A DNA stretch of 64,000 nucleotides from Kineosporia succinea (lineage in GTDB: Bacteria > Actinomycetota > Actinomycetes > Actinomycetales > Kineosporiaceae). Positions 8,907-19,363 of this stretch are shown in pieces. The position numbers were made by a program, and so were the translations under genes. The stretch covers positions 6,693,241 to 6,757,240 of the forward strand of contig NZ_JAUSQZ010000001.1 in the NCBI RefSeq assembly GCF_030811555.1. Reading direction: 5' to 3'. The first letter of the stretch is position 1; every line of letters starts with the position of its first letter. The notes under the pieces are model-generated. The model did no database searches. It saw only the letters and a program-made list of their open reading frames with translations, and was not told where the DNA came from.

Positions 8907-11900
8907 GGAGTCCAAGTTGCCAGTGTGTCATCCACTATCGTAGCGCCTTTGCCTTGCAAGAATTTTTGACAGGCAGGGCAGATGGGACGACTGACCGCTA
9001 TGCCACTCGGCGCCAACTCCAGGTGCTGGGCGGCCTCCCACAGCTTTACCTCCGCGTGCGGGAACTTTCCGGCCGCGTTGCGACCGGTACGCGAGATACC
9101 CAATTCATGCGGGAGGAGCTGAGCAACCTGAAGCTGTGAGATATTCCTGCGCGCGCCGACAGCCACGACATCCAAGGACTCGGCACCGCCGCCCCCCAGG
9201 TGAATAACCCCAGTGGTCGATCTACGGTTTCCCTGTCCCTTGATGAAGGTGTGCAACGTATCCGCACGGTCTTGCAGACCATCAAGATCAAGACCTGAGC
9301 CACCGCAGTTGTGCACGAGAACCGCTGCGGTGCCAACGAGTACGTAATACGTGTGCAAGCTGTCCACAGTCAGGTTGTAGACAGTTTCAATCCGAGTGGT
9401 GCCTTCACTTCCGACCACCGTGACAGGGCCATCACGAGGCGCTGCAGACGTCAGGTGATCACCAGCCTTCAGGTGATCTGCGGAGGCCCAGCGGCCCAAG
9501 CCGGTGCGAGGCGCCTTCGCTGCAGCAAGATCATCGTCATTGGACACCCAGAAGGGATGCCCCACCGTGGCTGTCACAGTGTCCGTCTCAGTTCCCTTCC
9601 CAGCAGGGGTCAGGACCTGAACAGTTGTCAGATCTTTTTCGCCGCGACCGATGATCACTGCGGTCACGTCTTCGCTCGCTGCTTTGCCGGTGAGGGGGTC
9701 AGCAGCCATAACGTCGTCGCCTATTACCACATCTTCAATGGGTTTTGTGGACCCATCCGCCATAAGCACCTCAGTGCCTGCAACAAAGCTGTTGGTGCCC
9801 CGGCTGCGCAGATCACACGAAGAGGCTGCAGTCTCAACAGCTTGAGCGGCTCCAGAGGAGAGCTTGCTACCAGCTCCTCGGACCAGGCCCGCTGTGCCAG
9901 CGCCTACCGCTGCCGACGTGGCGACTTGCTGAAGATCGACGCTGCCGGTCGACAGCAACTGCCCGGCTGCATCGCTGAGGCCATCGGCCGCTCCAGCGCT
10001 GGCCATGACCCCAACGGCTGACCCAGCGCCACCAGTGGCGACCGTGACCACGCCGGCCACTGCCCCGGACGCGGCTCCTGTCGCCGCGCATCCGACCACC
10101 GAACGCCCCGGAGCGCAGGTGAGGGCACTGGTCACAGCACCACCGACGGCGAAGCCGGCGACGATGCAGGCGGGGGTTCCTACGCCTCCGCTGGCTATCG
10201 TGCAGCCGGCGGTGGTCAGGGCTCCGGCTGCGATACCGAGCACCATCGGTGCTGCCGCCTGGGCGAACTCACTGGCCACCGAGGCCGCCGCGCTGACGTT
10301 GTCGAGCACGACTCCGGCTGAGGCGACGGCATTCTGGTAGACCGCGGTTGTTGCCTTGGCGACGTCCTGGACCACGACCTTCGTGGCCTGGACCACCGCC
10401 GCGGGGAGTTTCGCGGTGGCGGAGACGACCTTCTTCATGCCAGTCAGGACCGGCTTCATCAGGGCCTTCACCGCCGGCAGCGGGTTGTGCTTGATCACCT
10501 GCGCGGCCGCGGCCTTGGCCTTCTTCGTCACGGCCTTGGCGTGGGCGATCGCGGCCTTCTTCGCCGCCTCGGCTCTCTGTTTCGCGTAAGCGGCTGCTGC
10601 TGCGGCTTTTTGCTTGATGTACGAGGCCGACTGACTGACCTTGTTCACCACGTAGCTGATCGCGGCCTTACCGGTGTTGTAGATCTTCGCCGCGGCCTTC
10701 GCCACGTACTTCGCCGCCGTCTTGACCGCCGAAACCGCCTTCGACGCCACATACGTGACGGCCTTCCACGTGTACGACGCCGCCGTACGCACCGCACTAC
10801 CCACCGTCTTCGCGGCACTGGTCACCGCACTCGACACCGCCGAGGCCGCCTTGGAGCACCAGCCACACGAGGGCCAGTTGCCGTCCGGGTCGCTCAGGTC
10901 CATCGGGTCACCGGCGGCGTACGTGTAACCGTTGGCCAGGATGGACGCACCACCCGCGTAGGTCTGCGGGTCACGCGAATCGAAGCTTCCGGTCGCCGAG
11001 TTGTACCAGCGGTCGCCCATGTTCACTTCGTCGGTGTCCGGGTCGGTCCACGAACCCTGGTAACCCAGGTGGTGCCCGGCACCGGAGGACGCGGTCTCCT
11101 GGCCCCACGGGTCGTAGGCCTTGGAATCGTCGAGAGACGAGAGCGTGGTGTTCGAGGCCGCGAAGTTCGCGACCAGGTCACCGTGCTGGTCCTGCAGCGA
11201 AAGGCTCGTCGTGGAGCCGTTCTGGATCGCCAGCAACTCGTCGTACGCACCCCGGGCGTACGTTTCGGTGCCGTCGGACACGACGCCGTCACTGGCGCCG
11301 GCGTACGTGAACGTGTTCCCGCCGCGAGAGGCGATGCGGTCCAGGCCGTCGTAGCTGTAGCTGGTGCCGTCCTGGTTGATCAGCCGCTCGAACGCATCGA
11401 ACGTGAACTTCTCCGTGTACCCCGAACTCGTGCGCCCCGACAGGGTTCCGTTCGCGGCGTAGGAGTAGGTGTAGTCACCGTCGGACTGGACCTGGTTGCG
11501 CTCGTTGAACGTCGAGGTCTTGTCCCCCGCCTTCACCCGGTTACCCGAGTCGTCCCACGCGTAGTCCGTCGACTCCGAACCCTCAGACCACTTCGTCAAC
11601 CGGCCCGCGTCGTCGTACCCGTACGTGTTGGCGGCCGCGCCGGCGGTGCCGGTGGTCTTCTTGGAGATCATCCGGTCGTCGACGTCGTACCCGTACGTGA
11701 TCGACGAGACCGTCTCCCCCGCCGAGTTCTTCAGTGTGTCCGACGTCGTGCGGCCCCGGTCGTCGTACTCGTACGAGCGCACCCGCCCGTACCCGTAGTC
11801 GACCTTCTTCACCGAACCCGACGCGTCATACTCAAGATTCGTCGTCGAGGCCTTCAGGCCGTCCTTCTCCTGGACCAGACGCCCCTTGTCGTACGTGAAC

Positions 11901-14900
11901 GTCGCCGTCCCCGCACCATCGACGCGTGAGGTCACGTTGCCGTCACCGTCATAAGCGAACGACGCGCTACCCGAACCACCCGTCGCGGTGATCAGACCAC
12001 CCCGGTCGTCGTAGGCGAACGTGTTCGTCCCCGACGCCGCATTCACCGACGTGACCTGGCCCAGCTGGTCGTACCCGTACGTGTGATCCGCCGTGGTGAC
12101 CTCGGCCCCGGTGCCGGTCTCCTTCGTCATTCGCCCGGCCGCGTCGAACGTCCGGTTGCGCGTCACCCCGCCCGGCGCCACCAGTTTCACCGGATTGCCG
12201 TTCACGTCGTACGAGACGGCCCACGTGCGGTCGGCGGCGTTCGGGTACGCCTTCGTCGACGGCTCGACCGCCGACTCCGCCAGCCCCAGAGAGTTGAACG
12301 TGTAGGTGAAGTCGTTGCCCCGCCCGTCCGTGTACCGGGTCCGGTTACCGTTCGCGTCATACCCGAACGACGTCGTGATCGTGTGCGCATCACTCGTCGG
12401 CTCGGTCTGCTTCGTCAGCTGCCCCAGCGCGTCATACGTGTACGTCCGCTTGGTCCCCAGCGGGCTCAGCGCCTGCAGCAGGTTCCCGGCCGCGTCATAC
12501 GAGTACGACTGCGTGCGCAGGATCTTCCCCGCCGCGTTCACGTCCGACTCCTGGGCGAGCTGCCCGAACCCGTCGTACGTGTTCTGCGTCGTACGACCCA
12601 GTCCGTCCGTCACCCGGATCGTGTTGCCCTGCTCGTCGTACCCGTACTGCGTCTTCACACCGTTCGGGTCCGTCGTCGTGGTCAGCTGACCGAGGGTGTC
12701 GTAGGTGTTGGTGGCCACCGCCCCGGTCGGCGAGGTCGTGCTGGTCAGCCGGCCGGAGTCGTCGTAGGCGAACTTGGTCGTGTAGTTGTCCGCGTACGGG
12801 TACCGCTCCACCTGCGTCGAGGTGATCGCCCGGTCCAGATCGTCGTACGTCGACTGGACCTCACCACCACGCGGGTCCCTCACCGACAGAACCTCACCGA
12901 CGCGGTTGTACGTGTAGTGCCACACCGCCCGGGTGTCATTGTCCGAGGTGGGCTGCGACTGCGTGATCAGCCGGTCGAGCTTGTCGTACACGTACGTCGT
13001 GTACGCACCGCGCGCGTCCGTCGCCTTCACGACGTTCCCGGCCTCGTCGTACTCCACCGTCGACGACGGCGTCACCGACGTGCTCGAACCCGGTGCCTTG
13101 TACGGCGTTCCGGTCTGCTTCACCACCCGGCCCAGCCGGTCGACGGTGGCCGTGGCGATGTTGCCCAGCGGATCGCGCGAGGCCACCTCGTCGTCGTACG
13201 TGTTGTACCCGGTCAGGACCTTCGACTTCACCGAAGCCGCCGCACCACCCACGTTCTCCGTGGACACCGCCGGCGCCGTCGACGAAACCCGCCGCGACAT
13301 CTGGTCGTACTCGTACGTACTCGTGAAATCAGCAGCCGACGCACCCGCCACGTTCCCCCGCGGATCGGTCTGCGCCACGACCAGGCCACGCTGGTCGTAC
13401 TTGTACGTGCTCGTACGCGACGGCGCCGCCGAAGCGTTGTTGTCCACCACCGACTGCGCCACCTGCCGACCGGCCGTGTCGTAGTCGAACGTGACGGTCT
13501 GACTGAGGCCCAGAGAAGGCTGCAGCGAGTTCGACGTCGAGCCGGTGCTGACCGTCTTCTTCACGTTGCCGGCCAGGTCATACGTGTACGCCGTACGCCG
13601 CATCACCCCCGACGGGTTCTCGACCTCCGTCGCCACCTGCCCCGTCGCCGTATACGTGTACTTCGTGACGTCCTTACCGTCCGAGGACGCCTCGGTCAGC
13701 ACGTTCCCGGCCCCGTCGTACGTGTTCGACGTGATCACCACATCGCGCTTCGAACCGTCCGCGTTGTGGAAGTCCTTCAGCGTCAACGTGTTCAGCGAGT
13801 TGTCGCGGTTGTACGCGTACTCCAGCGTGCGACCCATCGCATCCGTGTCCGTCAGCAGACGCCCACCCAGGTCGTACGTGTAGTTGTGCAGGATCAGGTA
13901 CTCACCCGTGTCCGGCGCCTGATCCGGATCCCCCTGCCAGTCCCACAACCGCACCTGCGCGATCGCACTACGCGCGGTGTACCCGTACTCGTACCTGCGG
14001 CCCTTCGCATCGACCACACTCGTACGGTTACCCAGAAGGTCGTACTCGTAGGAGATCTCGTTACCGACCGCGTCCTCAGTCCTGAGGATGTTGCCGTGCT
14101 CGTCGTACTCGAACAACGTCTGACGCGGCTCGTCATTACCCTGCAGATCCTCGACCCGCGTCGCCACCGCATTGCCGTTGCCGTCATACGCGTAACCCGT
14201 ACGCCGCTGATGCTTCACACCACTCACGGCATCCGTCATCACCGGCTCGGTCATCGACGTCATCCGCGACAACGCGTCATACCCGAACGTCGTGGTCACC
14301 CCACCGGGGTAGGCATCCGAAATCTCAGTCTCGGAGGCCTTTCGCCCCAGGACGTCGTACGCGTACTTGGTAACGAGGCCAGAGGGCTCGGTGACCTGGG
14401 TCAGGTCACCGAAGCTGTTGTAACCGAACTTCGTCACCGCGCCGAGCGGGTCCGTGCTCGTCATCGGCAGACCCACAGGGACGGTGCCCTTGTCGGTCGA
14501 GACCTGACCGCCCGTGGAGTACGTGTTCTTGACGACGCCACCGTCCGGGCTGGTCTGCGTGGCCAGGTTCCCGCCGGCCGCGTACGTGTAGGTGGTGCGG
14601 TAGGTGTTGTCGTCAGGACCGCTCGAGCGTCCGTCGCGGGTGGCGGTCACTAGGTCGTTGCGCGGGTCGAACTGATTGGTGACCGTCGTGGGGTAGGTCG
14701 AGTACTCGGTGTGGCAGTCCGTGTTCGAGGTCTGGCAGGTCTTGGTCGAGGTCACGTTGCCGCGGGCGTCGTAGCCCATCTCCGTGATGTTGCCGTTCTC
14801 GTCCGTGATCCGGCTCTGCTGACCAGCGTCGTTGTACTCGTACGAGCGCACGCTCAGGCCGTCGAGGGTGTAGAACACCGGGCCGTTCGGATCCCCCGGA

Positions 14901-17900
14901 ACCAGCACACAGAACACCGGTCCACCCGGGATCGGCTGGGTGCAGTTTCCTTCCTCGTCCTCGTCACCGGTCGGCGCCGGCGCCGGAACCGGCTCGTACT
15001 GCTCGCTCATCGCCAGACCGGTAGGCATACCGGTACGCAGCACCTGCCCGGTCAGCGCGTCGTACTCATACAGGTACGGCGCGCCATAGGCGTTACGCAC
15101 CTGCACACTGCGGCGCAGGTCGTTCTCGTCGCCGTACACCAGCGGCTTACCCACCGTCCACACGCCACCATGCGTATCCGTATACCGCGAAACCCGGTCG
15201 CTCGAAACGTCATAGGCGACGTCCACGCCGGTTGCGCCGTTCGGCAGGACGATGCGGGTCAGGCTGCTGGCCGCGATCTTTCCGAAGCCGTAGTGGCTCT
15301 TGACCGCGGCGGAGCCCAGCGGATGGTCGTAGATCGCGACCTCGTCCACGCTGCCGCTGAAATACTTACGCGCCGCTGAACCCCAGCTCGGCCAGGAAGC
15401 CGGAGTCGTCGCGTAGGCGGCACCGACCTGGTTGCCGCTGAGGGTGTCCTGCGTGATCGCGGCGCTGAGGGTGCCGACCTTGGAGCTGTCGAGGTACAGC
15501 GTGGTCACGTTACCCGAGGCGCTCAGGACTGCGTGATGCCACTGCCCGTCGTTCACCGTGCCGCTGGTGGTGATCGGGGCGATCGAGCCGGTCGAGAACT
15601 GGCCCCGCAGTTTACCGTCCGTGCCCACGTACAGGGTGGGCACACCCAGCGTCGACGTCGCGGTGAGGTCCTTGTCCTGGTACCCCAGCAGCGGTCCGTT
15701 CGAGGTCGTCTTGAACCACAGCTCCACCGCCTGGTTCACACTGCGCCGCACCGACCCCTTCGGCAGCGCAACCGAACTACTCGTCCCGTTCAGCGTCACG
15801 GCCGTGTCCGGCGATCCCGCGATCGCGCCTGCGGTGTCCAGCGTCGGAGCGTTGTACGTGCCCGAGTCCTTGCCCAGGTTGACCGCGATCTCGCTACCGA
15901 CATCCGGGTCGCCATCGGTTTCGCCCAGGCGGTAGTACGAGTCCGGCCGGTCCTCCAGAACCGCGGTGCGGTAGTGCGAACCGTCGGCGTACGTGTAGCT
16001 CGTGCAGACCTCGCCCGGCGCGCAGGCCTTTGCCAGCAGATCCCCGGTGTACGTGTACGTCCACGTCAGCGGCTTGCCGTCGACCGGGTCGGTGCTGACC
16101 GAGGCGACGTGCGAGCCCGACCAGGTGAACGTGAGGGTGCGTTCTGTGCCTTCGACCGAGGTGTTCGGAACCGACTGAGCCTGCGTGAGGTGACCTGCTG
16201 AGTCGTAGCTCATCTCCAGGTACCGGCCGAAGGAGTCCGAGACCGAGACGAGCCTGCCTTCAGCATTGAAGGCGTACTTCGCGCCGCCCCGGTCGCTCAG
16301 CAACCATGCCTTCGTCGACGCATTCTGCGTCAGGGCCGCGATACGCCCCGTCGGCGCCGCGTACGTACCGTCGGCGTTACGGCCGAAACGCACCTGCCGG
16401 CCGTCCGAATAAGTGACGACGACATTCCCGCTGCCGTCGTCGTCCGGTACGACCTGCATGTCGTAGACCGTGGTCCACCCAGCACCGAACATCCCGGTAC
16501 GACGCGGGTCGAGACTGTTGTAGGTGCGCAGCACATTCAGTGCCGGGCCCGTGGTCACAACCGGGGCGTCCATGGACGACGTCGTGTAGTTACCGACCTG
16601 CGGATCCACATCGAGCGAGGCGTCGGCATTCGCCGAACCGGACACGTTCGCCGAGACGGCCGGCTGCGGAACCGTGGTGAACAGGTCGGCCTTGCCCTCG
16701 GTGGTCACCGAGCCATTGGCGTCCTTGACCCACGCCTGCCACGTGTAATGCTTGCTCCAGGCCAGCGTCCCGGACGGCAACGTCCACGAGACCTTGCTGC
16801 TGTAATCCCGCACCGCACACGCCGGAGCGGTCTGCCCCTCGTCCGGGACCTCGCAGACCTGGAACTTGTACGTCAGCGCCGAACTGGCCGCGTCCACGTC
16901 CATCGCCTGCGCCCACAACTGCGGGGCCAGCGTCGGCGACTCATAGCCGTTGTCCGGGTACAGCTGTTTGACCACCGGCGGCACGTTGTACACCGCCAGA
17001 TTGATCCTTACTGGCGCCACCTGATAGTCGGTGAACCAGACCGGCGTCTTTCCCGAGCTCTTCACCATCGAAAAGTCCAGGAAGTACTGCCCCTGCGGCA
17101 GGGCCTTGATCGTTGCACTTACGGTGGCCTTAGCGCCGTGCGCGACGTTCCCGCTCAGGCTTGCGGCCTTCACCTGCGAAACCAGCTTGCCATCCGCGTC
17201 ATAGACCCGGTAGCCCAGGTAATACGTTGAGGGAGTCCAGGTCTCGGAGCCGGTGTTGGTCACCTGGACGGAGACCTTGCCGTCCTGGTTCTGCAGCACC
17301 GTCGGCTTGGGCACGGCGTTGGTGATCTTGTACGACGCGTCGTAGGGGCTGTGCGTCACGTACAGGCGCGGCGCGTTGGCGGTCCCGATACCGGCGATGC
17401 GCTTCCAGGCGCTGGAGTCGCCGGCGGCGGCGCGCAGGCTGATGCCGTTGTTGGCCTTGCCGTCGGCCCAGCCCTGCACGAGCTTGTTACCCGCATCGCC
17501 CAGGTCGTAGGTCGTGGCCTTGGTCGCCGGGCACGCCGAGCTGGTCTTGCCCTGCGCGATGTACCCGTACGCGAACGACTTCGAGCCCAGCTTCGCACCC
17601 GTGCTCGGGCCCGGGTAGGAGTAGCCCGGTCCCGCGCTCCAGGACTGGTCCACCGCGTACACGTTCAGCGGACGCGCCTTGCACGAGGGAGCGTCATAGC
17701 CGACCAGGCTGAGCTGCACCCCGTAGATCGTGTGGTCCTGCAACGCGGAGACCATGTCGTTGAACTTGACGTACGCCGCCGAGTTCGAGCCGTCGAGGTA
17801 GCCGACGGTCATCTCCTGCGTATTGGCGCTCGAACTCGACCCGCGAACGGTCATCGAGGAGTCACCCGGACTGTCCCGCACCGGAAGCTTCACCGCGACA

Positions 17901-18994
17901 CTGGGATCAACCATCACCGGGAACGCCCGGTCGGGATCAGCCAGCCATTTCTCATCGATCGTGACGGTCAGCACCGAACCGTCGAGCGCATAGGTGACCG
18001 CGTCGGACTGCGTCGGCCCGCGCGCGGACGTGCCCGCGTCGACCATGTAACCGGCCGGGATCCGCGCCCTCTCCCCACCCTGGGCGTCCGTCAGCACCAC
18101 CGCACCATCGTCCAGCTGCGCCGTCAGGCCCTTCAGGTCCAGGTCAAAGGCATACGAAGTCGGAGCCGAGGACGACTTGAGCACCAGGGTCTCTTTGGCG
18201 CCGGTCCCGGTGGCGGCGAGTTTCAGGTCGACGTCCTCGAGAACATCCGCGTACGTGACCTCGGAGCCGTTCGTCACCCCGGCACTGGTCTTCGCGCCGC
18301 GCAGGCCGTAGCTCAGGGCGTGCTCGTCGTCGATCGTGACCGAGGCCAGAGCCTGGGCGTTCGCGGAGGCCGCGAACGTCGTGCCCACCGGGTCGGCCGC
18401 CGCCGCCAGCTGCGATCCCTGCTTCTCCAGCGTCGTGTCGACCGACTCCCACGAACCGTCACCGGTCTGGAAATTGGCGACGCCGCTGGAGAATTCGGTG
18501 GTCTGCGTCCCGTCGGCGTTCTGGTAGACCTTCTCGCTCGCCGAACGCTGCTCCGGCAGCTCGACGCTGGTCTGCGGGTCGAAACCCTCCACCGGCTCAG
18601 CCCCGGCCGCCTCCACGACCTTCGCCGTGTTCGCCGTGGTGACCGACGCGTCCTCAAACGTCTGCAGCGGATACCGACCACGCCGCGACTGCGGCACCGT
18701 CGTGTTCTGCTTCTGCCCCTCCCCCACCGGCACGTCGGCAGCGCTGCCCCAACGCTGCTCGGGAGCGTCCGCCGCCTCATGACGGATCTTCTTGGCCACC
18801 GCCTGCTGCGCGATCGCCGCCGACGGCGAGATCGTCGAGAGCAACAGCGGCACACCGGCGATCGCGAACAGCACGCCGGCACGACGACGCGTGGGAGCTC
18901 CGTCCGGGCACGACCGACCGCGGGCAAAGAGAGACCAAGACAAGGAAGAGACCTCGCTAAAGGGATTTACCACCGAAAGCTCACGAAGCATCAC
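8903..18994 (-). CDS. secreted RHS/YD-repeat polymorphic toxin with HINT domain and deaminase-like tip
   Basis: 3363 residues. In order: a signal sequence (hydrophobic 38-60, cleavage near AAIAQQ); a DNRLRE-like domain about 370-555; two beta-sandwich-like regions 555-790; the start of an RHS shell about 790-930; a LamG/concanavalin-like domain about 1005-1250 (DGQWHHAVL, SVDEVAIYDHPL); dozens of YD repeats about 1375-2600; an RHS core-associated segment about 2610-2700 (YDPWGQ, NMGDRWYNSATGSFDSRDP); a Lys/Ala-rich helical segment; and a Gly/Ala-rich hydrophobic region. A HINT domain from about 3065 (NSFVAGTEVLMADG) ends in VLVHNC near 3228, where self-cleavage is expected. The last 135 residues carry HAEVKLW and PICPACQ, the zinc-binding H-A-E and CxxC pair of the cytidine-deaminase fold. 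The tip probably deaminates nucleic acid or a nucleotide in rival cells. The exact start is uncertain. Confidence 0.88.
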   Translation of the reverse strand: MMLRELSVVNPFSEVSSLSWSLFARGRSCPDGAPTRRRAGVLFAIAGVPLLLSTISPSAAIAQQAVAKKIRHEAADAPEQRWGSAADVPVGEGQKQNTTVPQSRRGRYPLQTFEDASVTTANTAKVVEAAGAEPVEGFDPQTSVELPEQRSASEKVYQNADGTQTTEFSSGVANFQTGDGSWESVDTTLEKQGSQLAAAADPVGTTFAASANAQALASVTIDDEHALSYGLRGAKTSAGVTNGSEVTYADVLEDVDLKLAATGTGAKETLVLKSSSAPTSYAFDLDLKGLTAQLDDGAVVLTDAQGGERARIPAGYMVDAGTSARGPTQSDAVTYALDGSVLTVTIDEKWLADPDRAFPVMVDPSVAVKLPVRDSPGDSSMTVRGSSSSANTQEMTVGYLDGSNSAAYVKFNDMVSALQDHTIYGVQLSLVGYDAPSCKARPLNVYAVDQSWSAGPGYSYPGPSTGAKLGSKSFAYGYIAQGKTSSACPATKATTYDLGDAGNKLVQGWADGKANNGISLRAAAGDSSAWKRIAGIGTANAPRLYVTHSPYDASYKITNAVPKPTVLQNQDGKVSVQVTNTGSETWTPSTYYLGYRVYDADGKLVSQVKAASLSGNVAHGAKATVSATIKALPQGQYFLDFSMVKSSGKTPVWFTDYQVAPVRINLAVYNVPPVVKQLYPDNGYESPTLAPQLWAQAMDVDAASSALTYKFQVCEVPDEGQTAPACAVRDYSSKVSWTLPSGTLAWSKHYTWQAWVKDANGSVTTEGKADLFTTVPQPAVSANVSGSANADASLDVDPQVGNYTTSSMDAPVVTTGPALNVLRTYNSLDPRRTGMFGAGWTTVYDMQVVPDDDGSGNVVVTYSDGRQVRFGRNADGTYAAPTGRIAALTQNASTKAWLLSDRGGAKYAFNAEGRLVSVSDSFGRYLEMSYDSAGHLTQAQSVPNTSVEGTERTLTFTWSGSHVASVSTDPVDGKPLTWTYTYTGDLLAKACAPGEVCTSYTYADGSHYRTAVLEDRPDSYYRLGETDGDPDVGSEIAVNLGKDSGTYNAPTLDTAGAIAGSPDTAVTLNGTSSSVALPKGSVRRSVNQAVELWFKTTSNGPLLGYQDKDLTATSTLGVPTLYVGTDGKLRGQFSTGSIAPITTSGTVNDGQWHHAVLSASGNVTTLYLDSSKVGTLSAAITQDTLSGNQVGAAYATTPASWPSWGSAARKYFSGSVDEVAIYDHPLGSAAVKSHYGFGKIAASSLTRIVLPNGATGVDVAYDVSSDRVSRYTDTHGGVWTVGKPLVYGDENDLRRSVQVRNAYGAPYLYEYDALTGQVLRTGMPTGLAMSEQYEPVPAPAPTGDEDEEGNCTQPIPGGPVFCVLVPGDPNGPVFYTLDGLSVRSYEYNDAGQQSRITDENGNITEMGYDARGNVTSTKTCQTSNTDCHTEYSTYPTTVTNQFDPRNDLVTATRDGRSSGPDDNTYRTTYTYAAGGNLATQTSPDGGVVKNTYSTGGQVSTDKGTVPVGLPMTSTDPLGAVTKFGYNSFGDLTQVTEPSGLVTKYAYDVLGRKASETEISDAYPGGVTTTFGYDALSRMTSMTEPVMTDAVSGVKHQRRTGYAYDGNGNAVATRVEDLQGNDEPRQTLFEYDEHGNILRTEDAVGNEISYEYDLLGNRTSVVDAKGRRYEYGYTARSAIAQVRLWDWQGDPDQAPDTGEYLILHNYTYDLGGRLLTDTDAMGRTLEYAYNRDNSLNTLTLKDFHNADGSKRDVVITSNTYDGAGNVLTEASSDGKDVTKYTYTATGQVATEVENPSGVMRRTAYTYDLAGNVKKTVSTGSTSNSLQPSLGLSQTVTFDYDTAGRQVAQSVVDNNASAAPSRTSTYKYDQRGLVVAQTDPRGNVAGASAADFTSTYEYDQMSRRVSSTAPAVSTENVGGAAASVKSKVLTGYNTYDDEVASRDPLGNIATATVDRLGRVVKQTGTPYKAPGSSTSVTPSSTVEYDEAGNVVKATDARGAYTTYVYDKLDRLITQSQPTSDNDTRAVWHYTYNRVGEVLSVRDPRGGEVQSTYDDLDRAITSTQVERYPYADNYTTKFAYDDSGRLTSTTSPTGAVATNTYDTLGQLTTTTDPNGVKTQYGYDEQGNTIRVTDGLGRTTQNTYDGFGQLAQESDVNAAGKILRTQSYSYDAAGNLLQALSPLGTKRTYTYDALGQLTKQTEPTSDAHTITTSFGYDANGNRTRYTDGRGNDFTYTFNSLGLAESAVEPSTKAYPNAADRTWAVSYDVNGNPVKLVAPGGVTRNRTFDAAGRMTKETGTGAEVTTADHTYGYDQLGQVTSVNAASGTNTFAYDDRGGLITATGGSGSASFAYDGDGNVTSRVDGAGTATFTYDKGRLVQEKDGLKASTTNLEYDASGSVKKVDYGYGRVRSYEYDDRGRTTSDTLKNSAGETVSSITYGYDVDDRMISKKTTGTAGAAANTYGYDDAGRLTKWSEGSESTDYAWDDSGNRVKAGDKTSTFNERNQVQSDGDYTYSYAANGTLSGRTSSGYTEKFTFDAFERLINQDGTSYSYDGLDRIASRGGNTFTYAGASDGVVSDGTETYARGAYDELLAIQNGSTTSLSLQDQHGDLVANFAASNTTLSSLDDSKAYDPWGQETASSGAGHHLGYQGSWTDPDTDEVNMGDRWYNSATGSFDSRDPQTYAGGASILANGYTYAAGDPMDLSDPDGNWPSCGWCSKAASAVSSAVTSAAKTVGSAVRTAASYTWKAVTYVASKAVSAVKTAAKYVAKAAAKIYNTGKAAISYVVNKVSQSASYIKQKAAAAAAYAKQRAEAAKKAAIAHAKAVTKKAKAAAAQVIKHNPLPAVKALMKPVLTGMKKVVSATAKLPAAVVQATKVVVQDVAKATTAVYQNAVASAGVVLDNVSAAASVASEFAQAAAPMVLGIAAGALTTAGCTIASGGVGTPACIVAGFAVGGAVTSALTCAPGRSVVGCAATGAASGAVAGVVTVATGGAGSAVGVMASAGAADGLSDAAGQLLSTGSVDLQQVATSAAVGAGTAGLVRGAGSKLSSGAAQAVETAASSCDLRSRGTNSFVAGTEVLMADGSTKPIEDVVIGDDVMAADPLTGKAASEDVTAVIIGRGEKDLTTVQVLTPAGKGTETDTVTATVGHPFWVSNDDDLAAAKAPRTGLGRWASADHLKAGDHLTSAAPRDGPVTVVGSEGTTRIETVYNLTVDSLHTYYVLVGTAAVLVHNCGGSGLDLDGLQDRADTLHTFIKGQGNRRSTTGVIHLGGGGAESLDVVAVGARRNISQLQVAQLLPHELGISRTGRNAAGKFPHAEVKLWEAAQHLELAPSGIAVSRPICPACQKFLQGKGATIVDDTLATWTP

Positions 18995-19290
18995 ACGCAG
19001 GGTGAAGGGGTGTATTCAGCCCAACAGACTATTCACAGGCCCATAGATCCCTGCTATACGACCCAACCATTGGTCACCTGGAGTTGTATCGCCCGAGAAG
19101 CCCGCTACTGTACGTTCATTCACCGCTGACAACGTTGCAATTCTGCAATCTTATGTTCACCGTTGTGTCCTGGGCCACTCCAGAGATGTTGCTCACGGCA
19201 AGCATCGGTGGCTGGTCGCGGGGCTGGGCCTGGCCAGTCATGAGCCGCCGGGCCGCACTGACGATGTTCGCCACTTCGTGAGCTTGTGTG
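18995..19290. other. upstream region of the RHS toxin gene
   Basis: About 300 bases between the toxin start and IS3 copy B, without a coding frame. It should contain the toxin promoter unless an outward IS promoter drives the gene. The segment is less GC-rich than the toxin gene. No well-placed ribosome site precedes the ATG at 18994, so translation may begin further inside. Confidence 0.4.
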
Positions 19291-19363
19291 CGCCTGACCC
19301 GCGTCATGATTCTTGGCAGAGGTAGTTTCTTGTCCCTCTGACCAGCAAGGGAGCATGTCGATC

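Noticed and set aside
11000-14700. Dense near-repeats of the type gtcgtacgtgta, resembling a repeat array or CRISPR
   Set aside because: They are irregular in spacing and sequence and are simply the codons of the YD repeats.
10487-19129. Very long plus-strand open frames opposite the RHS toxin gene (10487-11929, 12083-14653, 17351-19129)
   Set aside because: They are antisense to a clear multi-domain gene, are dominated by Arg/Val/His repeats that mirror its YD-repeat codons, and arise from high GC content.
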